DNA of 64,000 nucleotides from Chryseobacterium endalhagicum (GTDB lineage: Bacteria > Bacteroidota > Bacteroidia > Flavobacteriales > Weeksellaceae), in NCBI RefSeq assembly GCF_016745235.1, contig NZ_JAELVM010000002.1:434001-498000 (forward strand). The letters are read 5' to 3'. Made by a program: the position numbers and the translations under genes. The notes beneath the pieces were generated by a model. The model was not told the DNA's origin. It saw nothing but the letters and a program-made list of their open reading frames with translations, and made no database searches. Of the stretch, positions 35,084-43,911 are shown one piece after another. Each line of letters begins with the position of its first letter. Positions within the stretch are counted from its first letter, which is position 1.

Positions 35084-35968
35084 ATGAAAAGTTATTCAGT
35101 AAACAAAAACGAACAAAACAGAGATAGGATAAAAAGTGCAGTGCTTTCTATCCTTATCTGGTCTGGAATTTTGCTTTTTGTTTTTTTATATAAACTGAAA
35201 CCTGAACTGGATAAAGAACCGGAAGTAATGACTACAATGCTTGTTAATTTCGGGGACAACAGGAATGGGAACGGTATTGAAGAACCGGCAGACCAGCCCG
35301 GAAGTCTGGCCGCTGCTACGGAAGAAGTAACGCCCGAGCCGGCCGAAACACCGGTTCCTGAAACCAAAACGGTCATAAAACCAGAGCCAGAACCGGAACC
35401 GAAGAAAACCGAGGTAAAAGAAAAGGTGATTACAGGAAACAATTCCAAAACCAGCGTTCCTAAGAAAGAAGAATCCAAAAAGACCAATAATAAAGCGGCC
35501 ACCAGCACAAGTGCCTCAAAAAGCACTAAAAAATCCGGAGCCACAACGGCTAATTCCAAAACCGGAAACGGTGACGGAAAAGGAACTGCAGCCATCGGAA
35601 ACCTGATCAGGGGAAGAGGAACAAAAGCCGGAAGTCAGGGAACAGGCACAGGAATAGGAAATGCAGGAGATCCTTTGGGCGGTGATGGAAACGGCGACAG
35701 CAAAGTAGGAATCGACAGAAAGCTGACAGGATATATTCCCGGAACCATGGGCAGAGGCGGATCGCAGCCATCCCACAGCTGTACCGCAGGCGGATCTATC
35801 ACCATTGCTTACACAGTAGACAAAGCAGGGAATGTAGTTTCTGCACGAAGAGCGGGAGGCGTTTCAGATCCGTGTGTAGCCTCTACATCGGTAGCCTGGG
35901 TAAAAAAATATGTGAAAGCTGAAAAAGCAAGCACATCCTCCACCGGATCTTATAAAATTACCTTCTAA
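35084..35968 (+). CDS. TonB-like energy transducer
   Basis: Protein of 294 residues from MKSYSVNKNEQ; an earlier ATG at 35048, overlapping the exbD stop, would add 12 untypical residues. One N-terminal membrane helix (VLSILIWSGILLFVFLYKL), a Pro/Glu/Lys-rich spacer (PEPEPEPKKTEVKEK), a Gly-rich stretch, and a C-terminal TonB-like domain (GSITIAYTVDKAGNVVSAR). Completes an ExbB-ExbD-TonB trio that could power receptors such as the one at 4.2 kb. Confidence 0.88.
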   Translation: MKSYSVNKNEQNRDRIKSAVLSILIWSGILLFVFLYKLKPELDKEPEVMTTMLVNFGDNRNGNGIEEPADQPGSLAAATEEVTPEPAETPVPETKTVIKPEPEPEPKKTEVKEKVITGNNSKTSVPKKEESKKTNNKAATSTSASKSTKKSGATTANSKTGNGDGKGTAAIGNLIRGRGTKAGSQGTGTGIGNAGDPLGGDGNGDSKVGIDRKLTGYIPGTMGRGGSQPSHSCTAGGSITIAYTVDKAGNVVSARRAGGVSDPCVASTSVAWVKKYVKAEKASTSSTGSYKITF

Positions 35969-35974
35969 ACAGAC

Positions 35975-36003
35975 AAAAGCACTTTATTCAAGTGCTTTTT
36001 TTA
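35975..36003. terminator. Terminator of exbBD-tonB, overlapping the convergent gene's stop
   Basis: Ten-base-pair stem AAAAGCACTT / AAGTGCTTTT, loop TATTC, T-run. The last codon and stop of the minus-strand gene lie inside the hairpin. Confidence 0.9.
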
Positions 36004-36376
36004 TTTCATTAATTCTGTTGATCACGGGTAATGCGAAAATACCGCTGGTCTGGAGATAGAGTTCGTAGAACGTTTTTGCCTTATCAAGGAAATCATTGTT
36101 CTGAGCCTGCCTGCCTGTAAAGTAGAAAAGGTTACCCAGCATTTCATAATAATCTTTGTGGTCCCTTTCCTGTCTTTCGTTGACGATTTCTATAATTTCT
36201 TCTTTTGTTTTTAAGGAAAGGGTCGTAAAGTCAAATTTGAAAATATCTTTCATCAAAGACTCAAAGTCCAATTCTTTCTGCATTAAACTTTCTTCAGGTT
36301 TGTCTAAAATCAGTTTTTCTAATGCTTGAGTTAACTGGCGTATTAATCTTAGGGTGAATTCTTTATCTGTGATCAT
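35984..36376 (-). CDS. Helical cytoplasmic protein (DUF6483-like), unknown function
   Basis: Protein of 130 residues, all alpha-helical: KEFTLRLIRQLTQALEKLILDKPEE at the start, a middle NERQERDHKDYYEMLGNLFYFTGRQ, and TFYELYLQTSGIFALPVINRINEIKKALE at the end. The opening helix resembles DUF6483-type proteins; this is a tentative comparison. No partner gene. Confidence 0.65.
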   Translation of the reverse strand: MITDKEFTLRLIRQLTQALEKLILDKPEESLMQKELDFESLMKDIFKFDFTTLSLKTKEEIIEIVNERQERDHKDYYEMLGNLFYFTGRQAQNNDFLDKAKTFYELYLQTSGIFALPVINRINEIKKALE

Positions 36377-36417
36377 TTTTTTTGTTTAAAGTTTAAGGTT
36401 CGATGTTTAAAGTTAAC

Positions 36418-36545
36418 GGTGGCTTCGGGAGCCTCAGCCACCCGGAAGATTTAGTCGTGGCTTTTTAGTATGTCCTATTATTTGATATTTTTATTTAGCT
36501 CGTTTATTGATGCGGCGTTTGGTGGCTGAGGTTCTCGAAGCCACC
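36418..36545. repeat. Inverted pair of 25-nt GGTGGCTTCGGGAGCC units (copy C2)
   Basis: The 25-nt unit at 36418-36442 and its reverse complement at 36521-36545 differ at two bases, 78 nt apart. A third single unit is at 11725-11750. Just before it is a word array (TTTAAAGTTTAAGGTTCGATG) that also occurs after the thioesterase at 58940. Confidence 0.75.
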
Positions 36546-36560
36546 AAACCTCTGTACAAT

Positions 36561-37964
36561 TTAAGCAAAAAACAAATACGCGAGCGCAATAGAAGTAATA
36601 ACCCCTACCAAATCTGCCAGAAGCATGGCAATTACCGTGTATCTGGTATTCTTTACGGCTACGGCTCCAAAGTATACTGCAATGACGTAGAACGTCGTAT
36701 CTGAGCTTCCCTGAAGAACTGCGGCTAATTTCCCCTGGAAACTGTCTGCCCCGAATGTAGCCATGGTATCCACCATCATTCCTCTGGCTCCTGATCCGGA
36801 AAGAGGCTTGATGAGTGCGGTAGGAAGGCCGTCTACAAATCTTGGGTCAAATCCGGCAGTATTGGCGACCCATTTCATGCCGTCAATGATCACGTCAAAA
36901 ACGCCGGAAGTTCTCAGCAATGAGATGGCTATCAGCATTCCTACCAGATAAGGGATGATTTTCACGCAGGTGGTAAATCCTTCTTTGGCGCCGTCGATGA
37001 AAGCATCAAATACATTGATTTTCTTATAAACCGCACCAAGAACAATGGCTAAAAAGATAAAGAGAATCAGTCCGTTACTTAAAATTTTACTGAAAGTATC
37101 CAGTTCATCTTTGCTTAATTTGGTCAAATACAAGACAAGCAAAGCAATAACAGCGGAAATTCCTCCTACATAAGCAATGACTACCGGACGCAGCAGATTG
37201 ATCTTCTGATACAATGAAACGATGATCATTGCGGCTAAAGTGGCTGCAAATGTGGCGATCATGCACGGAAGGAAAATATCGGTCGGTGTTTTTGAACCCA
37301 TAGAAGCCCTGATGGCGATGATAGACACCGGAATAAGTGTCATTCCGCCGGCGTGAAGACACAGAAACATAATCTGTGAATTGCTGGCGGTATCTTTATT
37401 GGGATTTAAAGTCTGTAAACTTTCCATTGCCTTTAAACCGAATGGAGTAGCGGCATTGTCAAGCCCCAGAAGGTTCGCACTGAAATTCATCAGCATATGT
37501 CCGAAAGCCGGATGGTTTTTAGGAATATCGGGAAATAATTTCGAGAAAAAAGGCTGGATAAAACGGCTTAAAAGATTAATTCCGCCCGCTTTTTCAGCGA
37601 TACTCATGAATCCCATGAACAGGGTCATGATTCCGATCAGGCCAATACAGATTTTTACGGCGGTTTCGGAGGTTCCGATAACACCGTCTGCTTCCTGAAC
37701 CCGGTAAACTTTTACGTTTTGTTTTAAAGAATCTGTTTTGTAATGAATCCTGCTGTCTGCAAAATCATTTTTTTTCATCAGGCTGTCCCTTACTACCGGG
37801 GTAAGGGCATTCATCGGCTGTGAAGCAACCTGAACCGTGTCACCGCCTTTTCCTACCACCATATCATTAAAGATGGTTTTGTAGTGGTCTGACGAAATGT
37901 ATTTAATACTGGCAATGGCAATGGCGATAATGATAAAAGCCGACCAAATTCTGCTGAGGACCAT
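36561..37964 (-). CDS. SpmA-SpmB fusion (nucleoside-recognition/gate membrane protein)
   Basis: Protein of 467 residues. The N-terminal half matches SpmA (GINLLSRFIQPFFSKLFPD, NLLGLDNAATPFGLKAM), the C-terminal half SpmB (IIPYLVGMLIAISLLR, IKPLSGSGARGMMVDTM, VLQGSSDTTFYVIAVYFG). These are separate genes in Bacillus; a single fused protein is the rule in many Bacteroidota. About ten membrane helices. Members move or sense nucleosides or peptides in a way not fully known; sporulation is not implied. Confidence 0.88.
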   Translation of the reverse strand: MVLSRIWSAFIIIAIAIASIKYISSDHYKTIFNDMVVGKGGDTVQVASQPMNALTPVVRDSLMKKNDFADSRIHYKTDSLKQNVKVYRVQEADGVIGTSETAVKICIGLIGIMTLFMGFMSIAEKAGGINLLSRFIQPFFSKLFPDIPKNHPAFGHMLMNFSANLLGLDNAATPFGLKAMESLQTLNPNKDTASNSQIMFLCLHAGGMTLIPVSIIAIRASMGSKTPTDIFLPCMIATFAATLAAMIIVSLYQKINLLRPVVIAYVGGISAVIALLVLYLTKLSKDELDTFSKILSNGLILFIFLAIVLGAVYKKINVFDAFIDGAKEGFTTCVKIIPYLVGMLIAISLLRTSGVFDVIIDGMKWVANTAGFDPRFVDGLPTALIKPLSGSGARGMMVDTMATFGADSFQGKLAAVLQGSSDTTFYVIAVYFGAVAVKNTRYTVIAMLLADLVGVITSIALAYLFFA

Positions 37965-38078
37965 TTAATTTTATTTTGGATTTTAAATGTAGTGAAAATT
38001 ACTAAAAGTGTATGGAAAAAGAGGGACAGACAAAAGCAGGAATTTTATTTAAGATTTCCTCCCATACAGCTTTGGGTT

Positions 38079-38903
38079 TTACTTTGCCATTTTCTTTAAT
38101 CTGTTTGCTGTTTCCGGCTTAATTTCCCCTGAATAGTTGAGCTGTGATACATCCTTGTTTGTGAGAAGGTTGTAGAAAATGCAGGCATTGAAAAATGCAC
38201 CCGTTTTATTGGGATGGCTATCATCTTCCAACAGTTCAATATCCGGATATTTTGTCATGACTTCATAAAATTTTTCGCTGTTTTTAGATTGAATTAAATC
38301 ATTTTTGGATGCCAGTAAGCTGTAGCCTTCAGAAATTAATTTTTGATGCTGCACAGGATCTTTAATCACTGGTGAACAGGATGTTGATCCGGGAACTAGT
38401 TTTGATGGATAGCAGTATTCCTGCGGATAATTTTTCTTCCCTGCCCATGTGCTGAATACTATAAATTTACAGGCCGGATTGGAAACTAATTTCTTTATGG
38501 TTTGTATGGCATGATCGATATCCTGATCTCTGTATTCCGGAATTAAAACATTCACTGTTCCGGTCTGCATAATAATTACATCCCAGTTTCTTTCCGCAAT
38601 CATTTTCTCTGTTTCTGTAGTTTCGGAGCCGGTCTTTTCCCGAACATTGATCCCGTTTTCATTCCGGGAGACAATGATATGTTCAAGATGATCCGACAAA
38701 GACATTCCTGGAAAAGTACTTTGATAGATCTTAAAATTCTGATCGGTTTCGTTCAATAGGGCTTGAAGCATTTTTGGCATATCATGAAAATAGGTTAAAC
38801 TATTTCCAATAAAAAGAACATTTGTTTCTTTGCCAGTTCTTAAATTTTGAGATTTACAGAATGAAGAACAAAGTATAAGTATTACGATCAGTGTATGCCT
38901 CAT
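38079..38903 (-). CDS. Exported SGNH/GDSL-fold hydrolase-like protein
   Basis: Protein of 274 residues with a Sec signal (ends CKSQ). Block I reads LFIGNSLTYFHDMPKML (the GNS serine in place of GDS), a glycine/asparagine block is near WDVIIMQTGTVN, and the C-terminal block V is DDSHPNKTGAFF with the Asp-x-x-His dyad. Together these support an esterase or acyl-hydrolase acting outside the cytoplasm. The region between 37965 and 38078 shows no terminator. Confidence 0.8.
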   Translation of the reverse strand: MRHTLIVILILCSSFCKSQNLRTGKETNVLFIGNSLTYFHDMPKMLQALLNETDQNFKIYQSTFPGMSLSDHLEHIIVSRNENGINVREKTGSETTETEKMIAERNWDVIIMQTGTVNVLIPEYRDQDIDHAIQTIKKLVSNPACKFIVFSTWAGKKNYPQEYCYPSKLVPGSTSCSPVIKDPVQHQKLISEGYSLLASKNDLIQSKNSEKFYEVMTKYPDIELLEDDSHPNKTGAFFNACIFYNLLTNKDVSQLNYSGEIKPETANRLKKMAK

Positions 38904-39008
38904 AACATGATGATTTAATGCTCAATATAAATATTTTGTGAGTACGGGCTATACATCTTATGAAGATTAAATAACATAAACGTCCTGCATTACTCTGTAG
39001 AAATATTG

Positions 39009-39521
39009 TTATTTTTCATCCAGATAAACAAGATGCCCCTTAAAATCATCGTCTAAGCTTTTTAACACCTTTGCATCATCCATCTTTTTGGCCAGGCTGT
39101 CGATGAAAAAGTTCTTCTCAAAAAACTGGCGGTGGATTCCCGGAAGAAGTTCCATGAAATATTCCATGCCTATTTTATTGTTGTGAAGATCCATTTTGGT
39201 TTCCAAAGGTTCGTTGGGGAAAAGCTCTTCATGCATGTCTGTCAGTCTTTTGCAGAAGTCCAGTGCTTTTTGGGGCGAAGAGACCTTGCAGCAGTACATC
39301 ATAATGAAACAGCACCATAAAGCATGTCTGAATGCATTTCCAATCCCGTTGTTGGACGCTGTTTTGGGGAATTTTTTCTGCGCGATGGCAAAGGCCTGTA
39401 CCGTGGCATGAAAGCTCAGTATGGCAAAAAGAGGATGGGGAAGGAGCAGTGACAAAAGACGCATGATCTTTTTCAGGCTCATGCTTCGGATGGTATTAAA
39501 AAATATCTTAAAAGTCCTCAT
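39009..39521 (-). CDS. Uncharacterised protein with FRHA...DLHNN motif (DUF6973-like)
   Basis: Protein of 170 residues. Key features are GNAFRHALWCCFIMMYC, a mid DMHEELF and MDLHNNKIGMEY: repeated polar His/Glu/Asp/Asn suggesting a metal or hydrolase site. The pattern resembles DUF6973 domains of secreted Bacteroidota proteins; here there is no clear signal peptide, only a hydrophobic N-terminal third. Function unknown. Confidence 0.65.
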   Translation of the reverse strand: MRTFKIFFNTIRSMSLKKIMRLLSLLLPHPLFAILSFHATVQAFAIAQKKFPKTASNNGIGNAFRHALWCCFIMMYCCKVSSPQKALDFCKRLTDMHEELFPNEPLETKMDLHNNKIGMEYFMELLPGIHRQFFEKNFFIDSLAKKMDDAKVLKSLDDDFKGHLVYLDEK

Positions 39522-39554
39522 AAATAAAAATCTCTCCCTAATTAGAGAGAGATT
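39522..39554 (-). terminator. accD terminator
   Basis: Stem AATCTCTC / GAGAGATT, 10-nt loop, followed on the minus strand by TTTTTATTT, about 22 bases after the accD stop. Confidence 0.75.
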
Positions 39555-39575
39555 GTATAGTGTTTGTTACAGATC

Positions 39576-40430
39576 TTATGCTTTTACAGCTAATAAATTA
39601 ACTGTTTTGGCTACTGTATCTTTAATTTCAGTTCTTTTTACGATGAAATCTACAAATCCTTTTTCCTGTAAGAATTCAGAGGTCTGGAAGCCTTCCGGAA
39701 GATCTCTTCCGATCGTTTCACGGATTACTCTTGGCCCGGCAAAACCGATCAATGCTCCCGGCTCAGCCATGATAATATCTGCTGTCATCGCAAAAGAAGC
39801 GGTAATTCCTCCAAAAGTAGGGTCACACAGATAAGCGATGTAAAGAAGTCCTGCTTCAGAAAGCTGGGCAAGTTTAGCCTGTACTTTGGCAAGCTGCATC
39901 AGAGAGTAGGTGGCTTCCTGCATTCTCGCTCCTCCGGACTGACAGATGATCATGTACGGAAGTTTATTGGCGATACAGTAATCTACAGCTCTTCTGATTT
40001 TTTCACCCATTACAGAACCTAAAGAACCACCGATGAAAGCGAAATCCATACATGAAACCACCATTTCAGTTCCTTTTACGGTTCCTACTGCATTTCTGAT
40101 AGAGTCTGTAAGTTTTGTCTTGGCTTTTACTTCCTTTAAACGGTCTTTATAAGGTTTTGTATCCTTGAAATTCAAGATATCAATACTTTCAACATTGGCA
40201 TCCAGTTCAGTGAATTTACCTTCGTCAAAAAGGATCTCAAAAAATTCTGCACTTCCTATTCTTACATGAAATCCGTCTTCAGGAGAAACGTAGCTGTTTC
40301 TTCTCAGTTCATCATGCTCCACGACTTTTCCTGATGGAGTCTGATGCCAAAGACCTTTGGGAACATCCTTTTTTTCATCAGTAGAGGTGGTAATGTTTTT
40401 TGCTTTTCTTTTAAACCAGTCGAATGCCAT
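39576..40430 (-). CDS. accD: Acetyl-CoA carboxylase carboxyltransferase subunit beta, no zinc ribbon cysteines
   Basis: Catalytic half of the carboxyltransferase that makes malonyl-CoA. Protein of 284 residues: [57 protein letters not shown] and [14 protein letters not shown] are the crotonase-fold/oxyanion landmarks. In E. coli AccD the N-terminus has a four-cysteine zinc ribbon; the aligned region here ([20 protein letters not shown] to [10 protein letters not shown]) has none of those cysteines. Its start is 97 bases downstream of fbaA on the same strand. Confidence 0.93.
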   Translation of the reverse strand: MAFDWFKRKAKNITTSTDEKKDVPKGLWHQTPSGKVVEHDELRRNSYVSPEDGFHVRIGSAEFFEILFDEGKFTELDANVESIDILNFKDTKPYKDRLKEVKAKTKLTDSIRNAVGTVKGTEMVVSCMDFAFIGGSLGSVMGEKIRRAVDYCIANKLPYMIICQSGGARMQEATYSLMQLAKVQAKLAQLSEAGLLYIAYLCDPTFGGITASFAMTADIIMAEPGALIGFAGPRVIRETIGRDLPEGFQTSEFLQEKGFVDFIVKRTEIKDTVAKTVNLLAVKA

Positions 40431-40451
40431 TTTGTTTGTATTAATGTATCA

Positions 40452-40522
40452 TGTAAAAGGTAAAATGTATAAAGCCAAAAGCATTAAATCTATTTTGTAC
40501 TTTATACATTCTACTTTTTACA
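40452..40522. repeat. Imperfect 23-bp inverted repeat between fbaA and accD
   Basis: Left arm 40452-40474 (TGTAAAAGGTAAAATGTATA...) and right arm 40500-40522 pair at 21 of 23 positions, loop 25 nt with a further CAAAA/TTTTG pair. It could be an attenuator or processing site between the two genes. Confidence 0.7.
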
Positions 40523-40527
40523 AAAAA

Positions 40528-41598
40528 TTATTTAAGTGTATTTACGTTATTTAAGTCTTCAAACGCCTGAACCAGTCTTGTAGAGAAAGTTTCCTCACCT
40601 TTTCTTACCCAAACTCTTGGATCGTAGAATTTTTTGTTCGGTTTTTCTTCTCCTTCCGGGTTTCCGATCTGAGCTCTTAAATAATCGATATTGTTAACCA
40701 TATAATCTCTAACCCCTTCCGTGTAAGCGAACTGAAGGTCAGTATCAATATTCATTTTAATTACTCCGTAGTCGATAGCTTCTCTGATCTCTTCTAAAGT
40801 AGATCCTGAACCTCCGTGGAATACAAAGTTAATCGGCTTGTCAGCTGTTCCGAATTTCTCCTGAATGAATTTCTGAGAGTTGTCAAGGATTTTCGGGGTA
40901 AGAACCACGTTTCCTGGTTTGTAAACTCCGTGTACGTTACCGAATGCCGCAGCAATCGTAAAGTTTTCAGAAATAGCTTTTAATTTTTCATACGTATAAG
41001 CTACATCTTCCGGCTGTGTATATAGTTTTGAGTTGTCAACGTCTGAGTTGTCTACACCGTCTTCTTCACCACCTGTAACTCCGATTTCCACTTCAAGCGT
41101 CATTTTAAGCTTAGCCATTCTTTCGAAATACTGGGAAGAGATTTCAATGTTTTCCTCCAAAGGCTCCTCAGAAAGGTCAAGCATGTGAGAAGAATAAAGT
41201 GATTTTCCGGTTTGTCTGAAGAATTCTTCGTTAGCATCCATCAGTCCGTCTATCCAAGGCAGTAATTTCTTAGCGCAGTGGTCTGTGTGTAAAATTACAG
41301 TAGCTCCGTAAGCTTCTGCCAGCGTGTGGATGTGTTTTGCTCCGGCGATAGCTCCTAAAATAGCTGATTTCTGGCCGTCGTTATTCAATCCTTTTCCTGC
41401 GTTGAAAGCAGCTCCGCCGTTTGAAAACTGGATGATTACAGGAGAGTTTAGTTTCGCTGCGGTTTCCATTACAGCATTTACATTGCTTGAACCAATTACG
41501 TTTACTGCAGGCAGTGCAAATTTGTTTTCTTTAGCATACTGAAAAATATCAGTAACTAATTGACCTGTGGCAACTCCTGCCGGAAAAATTCTGCTCAT
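40528..41598 (-). CDS. fbaA: Class II fructose-bisphosphate aldolase
   Basis: Zinc aldolase of glycolysis and gluconeogenesis. Protein of 356 residues: LPAVNVIGSSNVNAVMETA at the N-terminus, zinc ligands in ILHTDHCAKKLLPW, GNVHGVYKPGNV and FHGGSGSTLEEIREA, and catalytic region EIGVTGGEEDGVD. Full-length E. coli FbaA-type (about 355-360 residues). Followed by a large imperfect hairpin and then accD. Confidence 0.96.
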   Translation of the reverse strand: MSRIFPAGVATGQLVTDIFQYAKENKFALPAVNVIGSSNVNAVMETAAKLNSPVIIQFSNGGAAFNAGKGLNNDGQKSAILGAIAGAKHIHTLAEAYGATVILHTDHCAKKLLPWIDGLMDANEEFFRQTGKSLYSSHMLDLSEEPLEENIEISSQYFERMAKLKMTLEVEIGVTGGEEDGVDNSDVDNSKLYTQPEDVAYTYEKLKAISENFTIAAAFGNVHGVYKPGNVVLTPKILDNSQKFIQEKFGTADKPINFVFHGGSGSTLEEIREAIDYGVIKMNIDTDLQFAYTEGVRDYMVNNIDYLRAQIGNPEGEEKPNKKFYDPRVWVRKGEETFSTRLVQAFEDLNNVNTLK

Positions 41599-41669
41599 GT
41601 TTTACTTTTTATTTTAAATTATTAGGCGTTTTTAAAATTCCTGTAAAGGTAATCATTTTTGAGGAATTA

Positions 41670-42536
41670 CTAATTTCTTTTGTCCCTGCCCCAAAGCAGC
41701 TTCTGACGGATCGTTTCGTAGAAGCTTAAGTGGTTCGGCTGAACCAGAAGGATCTGAAAATCGGCCTTTTTGATGATAATTTCTTTGTAGGTTTCTATAT
41801 GAACCAGTCTCGAGTCCAGTGAAAGAGAATATTGAGGCACTCTGCTCTCCACTTTAAATTTTATTTCTACCCTGTCATTCACTACCAAAGGTCTCACATT
41901 CAGGTTGTGGGGAGCGATAGGCGTAATGACGAAATTTTCGTTGTTCGGAGAAATAATCGGTCCGCCACAGCTTAATGAATAAGCCGTAGATCCTGTAGGG
42001 GTGGAAACAATAACGCCGTCTCCCCAGAAAACATTCAGAAACTCATCGTTGATATAAGAGTCTACAGTAATCATGGAAGTCGTTTCTTTTCTTGAAACGG
42101 TTACGTCATTCAACGCGTAAGGGAAAAAATCGCCGGATCTTGGTGAAACCACTTCAATCACAGCACGCCGGCTTGTTTTCACATCTCCTTTCAGAATGGC
42201 ATCGAGTTCTTTGAAAGCTTCTTCTTTGGTAAAGCTGGCCAGAAATCCTAATCTTCCGGTATTTACCCCTACAATCGGGATCTCAAGGTCTTCAATGAAA
42301 GTCAGGGAATTTACGATGGTTCCATCGCCCCCGAAAGTAAAAAAAAGATCTACTTCCTTATCCAGAAGGTCCTGTTTGCTGTTGAAGGTTTCAAATATTT
42401 TTGAGAACTGAAGAGCTTCGGCCATTTCATCATACAGAACAGATTTTACGCCCCGGGTTTCAAGTTCTGAAATAAACTTGCTTAAATATAAAAAAGTATC
42501 GAGGTCTTTTTTCTGAGAATATATGGCTGCCTTCAT
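41670..42536 (-). CDS. nadK: NAD kinase
   Basis: Makes NADP from NAD. Protein of 288 residues with FFTFGGDGTIVNSLTFIED (the GGDG motif), PIVGVNTGRLGFLASFTKE, and the NAD-binding VSTPTGSTAYSLSCGGPII. Begins one base after the CBS-domain gene stop, so the two are coupled. Confidence 0.96.
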   Translation of the reverse strand: MKAAIYSQKKDLDTFLYLSKFISELETRGVKSVLYDEMAEALQFSKIFETFNSKQDLLDKEVDLFFTFGGDGTIVNSLTFIEDLEIPIVGVNTGRLGFLASFTKEEAFKELDAILKGDVKTSRRAVIEVVSPRSGDFFPYALNDVTVSRKETTSMITVDSYINDEFLNVFWGDGVIVSTPTGSTAYSLSCGGPIISPNNENFVITPIAPHNLNVRPLVVNDRVEIKFKVESRVPQYSLSLDSRLVHIETYKEIIIKKADFQILLVQPNHLSFYETIRQKLLWGRDKRN

Positions 42537-42537
42537 G

Positions 42538-43188
42538 TTATATTTCTATGAATTTTTGGAAAAATCCGAACCGGTCATTAAACAGGTCTGATTTTTCATC
42601 AGAATAGTATTTTTGAACAATCCTGTAATCGTACCGGTCAAAAGTAGCGTCTATCGAGGACAGATTTTCATTGCTGATCTTAATGGTCACCTGAATGACT
42701 TCGTCTGACATTAAAGTGATGAATCCACCGTAGAATTTCGAGTTATTGCTTTCTACGATATTGGCGATCTCCGTCATCGAATATCTCCTGGTAGGCGTTT
42801 CTACCGTAAGGATAGCTCCGCTTTCTGAAAATAGAGGATACCGGGAAAGATTCTGAAAAATATCTTCACAGGTGATATAGCCCAGATACTTTTCATTTTT
42901 GTTGATCACCGGGATCACATTGGCGTTAAAAGTATAGAACAGACGGATGCTGTCCATAATATTATTGTCTTCCAGAATGGCGAAACGCTCGATCTGGTGT
43001 TCAAGATCTTTTAAGGTGCCTTCCCCTTCATACAGGAAATCTTCAGCGATGGCTCCGTAGAAATGATGGGATTTTTTAATGAAAATATGGGAATATCCAA
43101 AGTCATCTAATGTATTCCTAGCTGATTCTATGGAGTCAGTCAGGCTAAAACATGGAAAGTCTTTTGAGATATAATCCTTGATAAACAT
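42538..43188 (-). CDS. CBS-domain protein with C-terminal ACT-like part
   Basis: Protein of 216 residues. Two CBS motifs lie in the first ~130 residues (ISKDFPCFSLTDSIESARN, LGYITCEDIFQNL), which bind adenine nucleotides in known members. The C-terminal ~75 residues (ARRYSMTEIANIV-like segment, YGGFITLMSDEVIQVTIKIS) look like an ACT-type sensory fold. It is one base upstream of nadK, so it may tune NAD kinase or report adenylate state; that link is positional. Confidence 0.85.
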   Translation of the reverse strand: MFIKDYISKDFPCFSLTDSIESARNTLDDFGYSHIFIKKSHHFYGAIAEDFLYEGEGTLKDLEHQIERFAILEDNNIMDSIRLFYTFNANVIPVINKNEKYLGYITCEDIFQNLSRYPLFSESGAILTVETPTRRYSMTEIANIVESNNSKFYGGFITLMSDEVIQVTIKISNENLSSIDATFDRYDYRIVQKYYSDEKSDLFNDRFGFFQKFIEI

Positions 43189-43272
43189 TGTGCTAATTTA
43201 TAAAAAATTAAACGAAACTTTTCTCCAAAACATCACTTTTTTTCCGGAAAAATAAAAAAAATGATGTTAAAA

Positions 43273-43377
43273 TTTGTTTGTAAAGAAAAAAAAGGTACCT
43301 TTGTCGCCTTTCATTTTTACTTTTTATTAGATTTATTTCAAACTGCACTGTCTTTTAAGGACATATGCAGTTTTTTT
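43273..43377 (+). ncRNA. Candidate orphan small RNA (promoter plus terminator, no gene between)
   Basis: Promoter TTTG (43273-43276), 19-nt spacer, TACCTTTG (43296-43303), so a start near 43309. About 30 nt later comes a hairpin: AAACTGCA (43340) with TGCAGTTT (43373), an inner TGTC/GACA helix and a 7-nt loop, then seven T. RNA length about 70 nt. No start codon or ORF of use lies within. The neighbouring genes run the other way, so this promoter serves nothing else. Confidence 0.45.
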
Positions 43378-43906
43378 ATTTTAGGGCTTTGGCAAACTCC
43401 CACATCACAATTCCTCCGCATACGCTTACATTCAGAGAGTGCTTGGTTCCCAGCTGCGGAATCTCAAGAAATGTATCGATATTGGGAAGCGCCTCATCAC
43501 TTATTCCTTCCACTTCATTTCCTAAAATCAATGCATATTTCTTTGATTTGTCTATGCTGAAATCAGTAATCATCACACTGTCTGTGGTCTGTTCGATTCC
43601 TATGATCTCATAGCCGCGGCTTTTATAATCACTGATGGCTGTATTGATGTCGCTTTCGTGGCCCCAGTCCACACTTTCTGTAGCGCCCAGTGCTGCTTTA
43701 TGGATCTCGCGGTGAGGGGGTTGCGGCGTAATACCGCAAAGAATAATTTTTTCGATCAGAAAAGCATCCGCCGTTCTGAAAGATGCCCCTACATTATGCA
43801 TGCTTCTGAGATTGTCTAAAATAATGACCAATGGAATTTTCTCAACTTTCTTAAATGTTTCTACATCTATTCTGTTCAGTTCTTCCAGTTTTAATTTCTG
43901 TACCAA
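43376..43906 (-). CDS. SpoU/TrmH-family RNA 2'-O-methyltransferase
   Basis: Protein of 176 residues with the three knot motifs: VIILDNLRSMHNVGASFRTA (motif 1), KKYALILGNEVEGISDEALP (motif 2), FLEIPQLGTKHSLNVSVCGG (motif 3). It lacks the N-terminal substrate-binding domain of RlmB, so the target (tRNA or rRNA) cannot be fixed. The T-run of the candidate small RNA overlaps its stop codon. Confidence 0.9.
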   Translation of the reverse strand: MVQKLKLEELNRIDVETFKKVEKIPLVIILDNLRSMHNVGASFRTADAFLIEKIILCGITPQPPHREIHKAALGATESVDWGHESDINTAISDYKSRGYEIIGIEQTTDSVMITDFSIDKSKKYALILGNEVEGISDEALPNIDTFLEIPQLGTKHSLNVSVCGGIVMWEFAKALK

Positions 43907-43911
43907 TTGTT

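Noticed and set aside
36561..37964. Sporulation function from the SpmA/SpmB similarity
   Set aside because: These domains are widespread in non-sporulating Bacteroidota; no other sporulation genes occur here.
43261..43560. Plus-strand open frame of 99 residues after the orphan promoter
   Set aside because: Its second half lies opposite the SpoU methyltransferase gene, and the strong terminator at 43340-43377 cuts any transcript before it.
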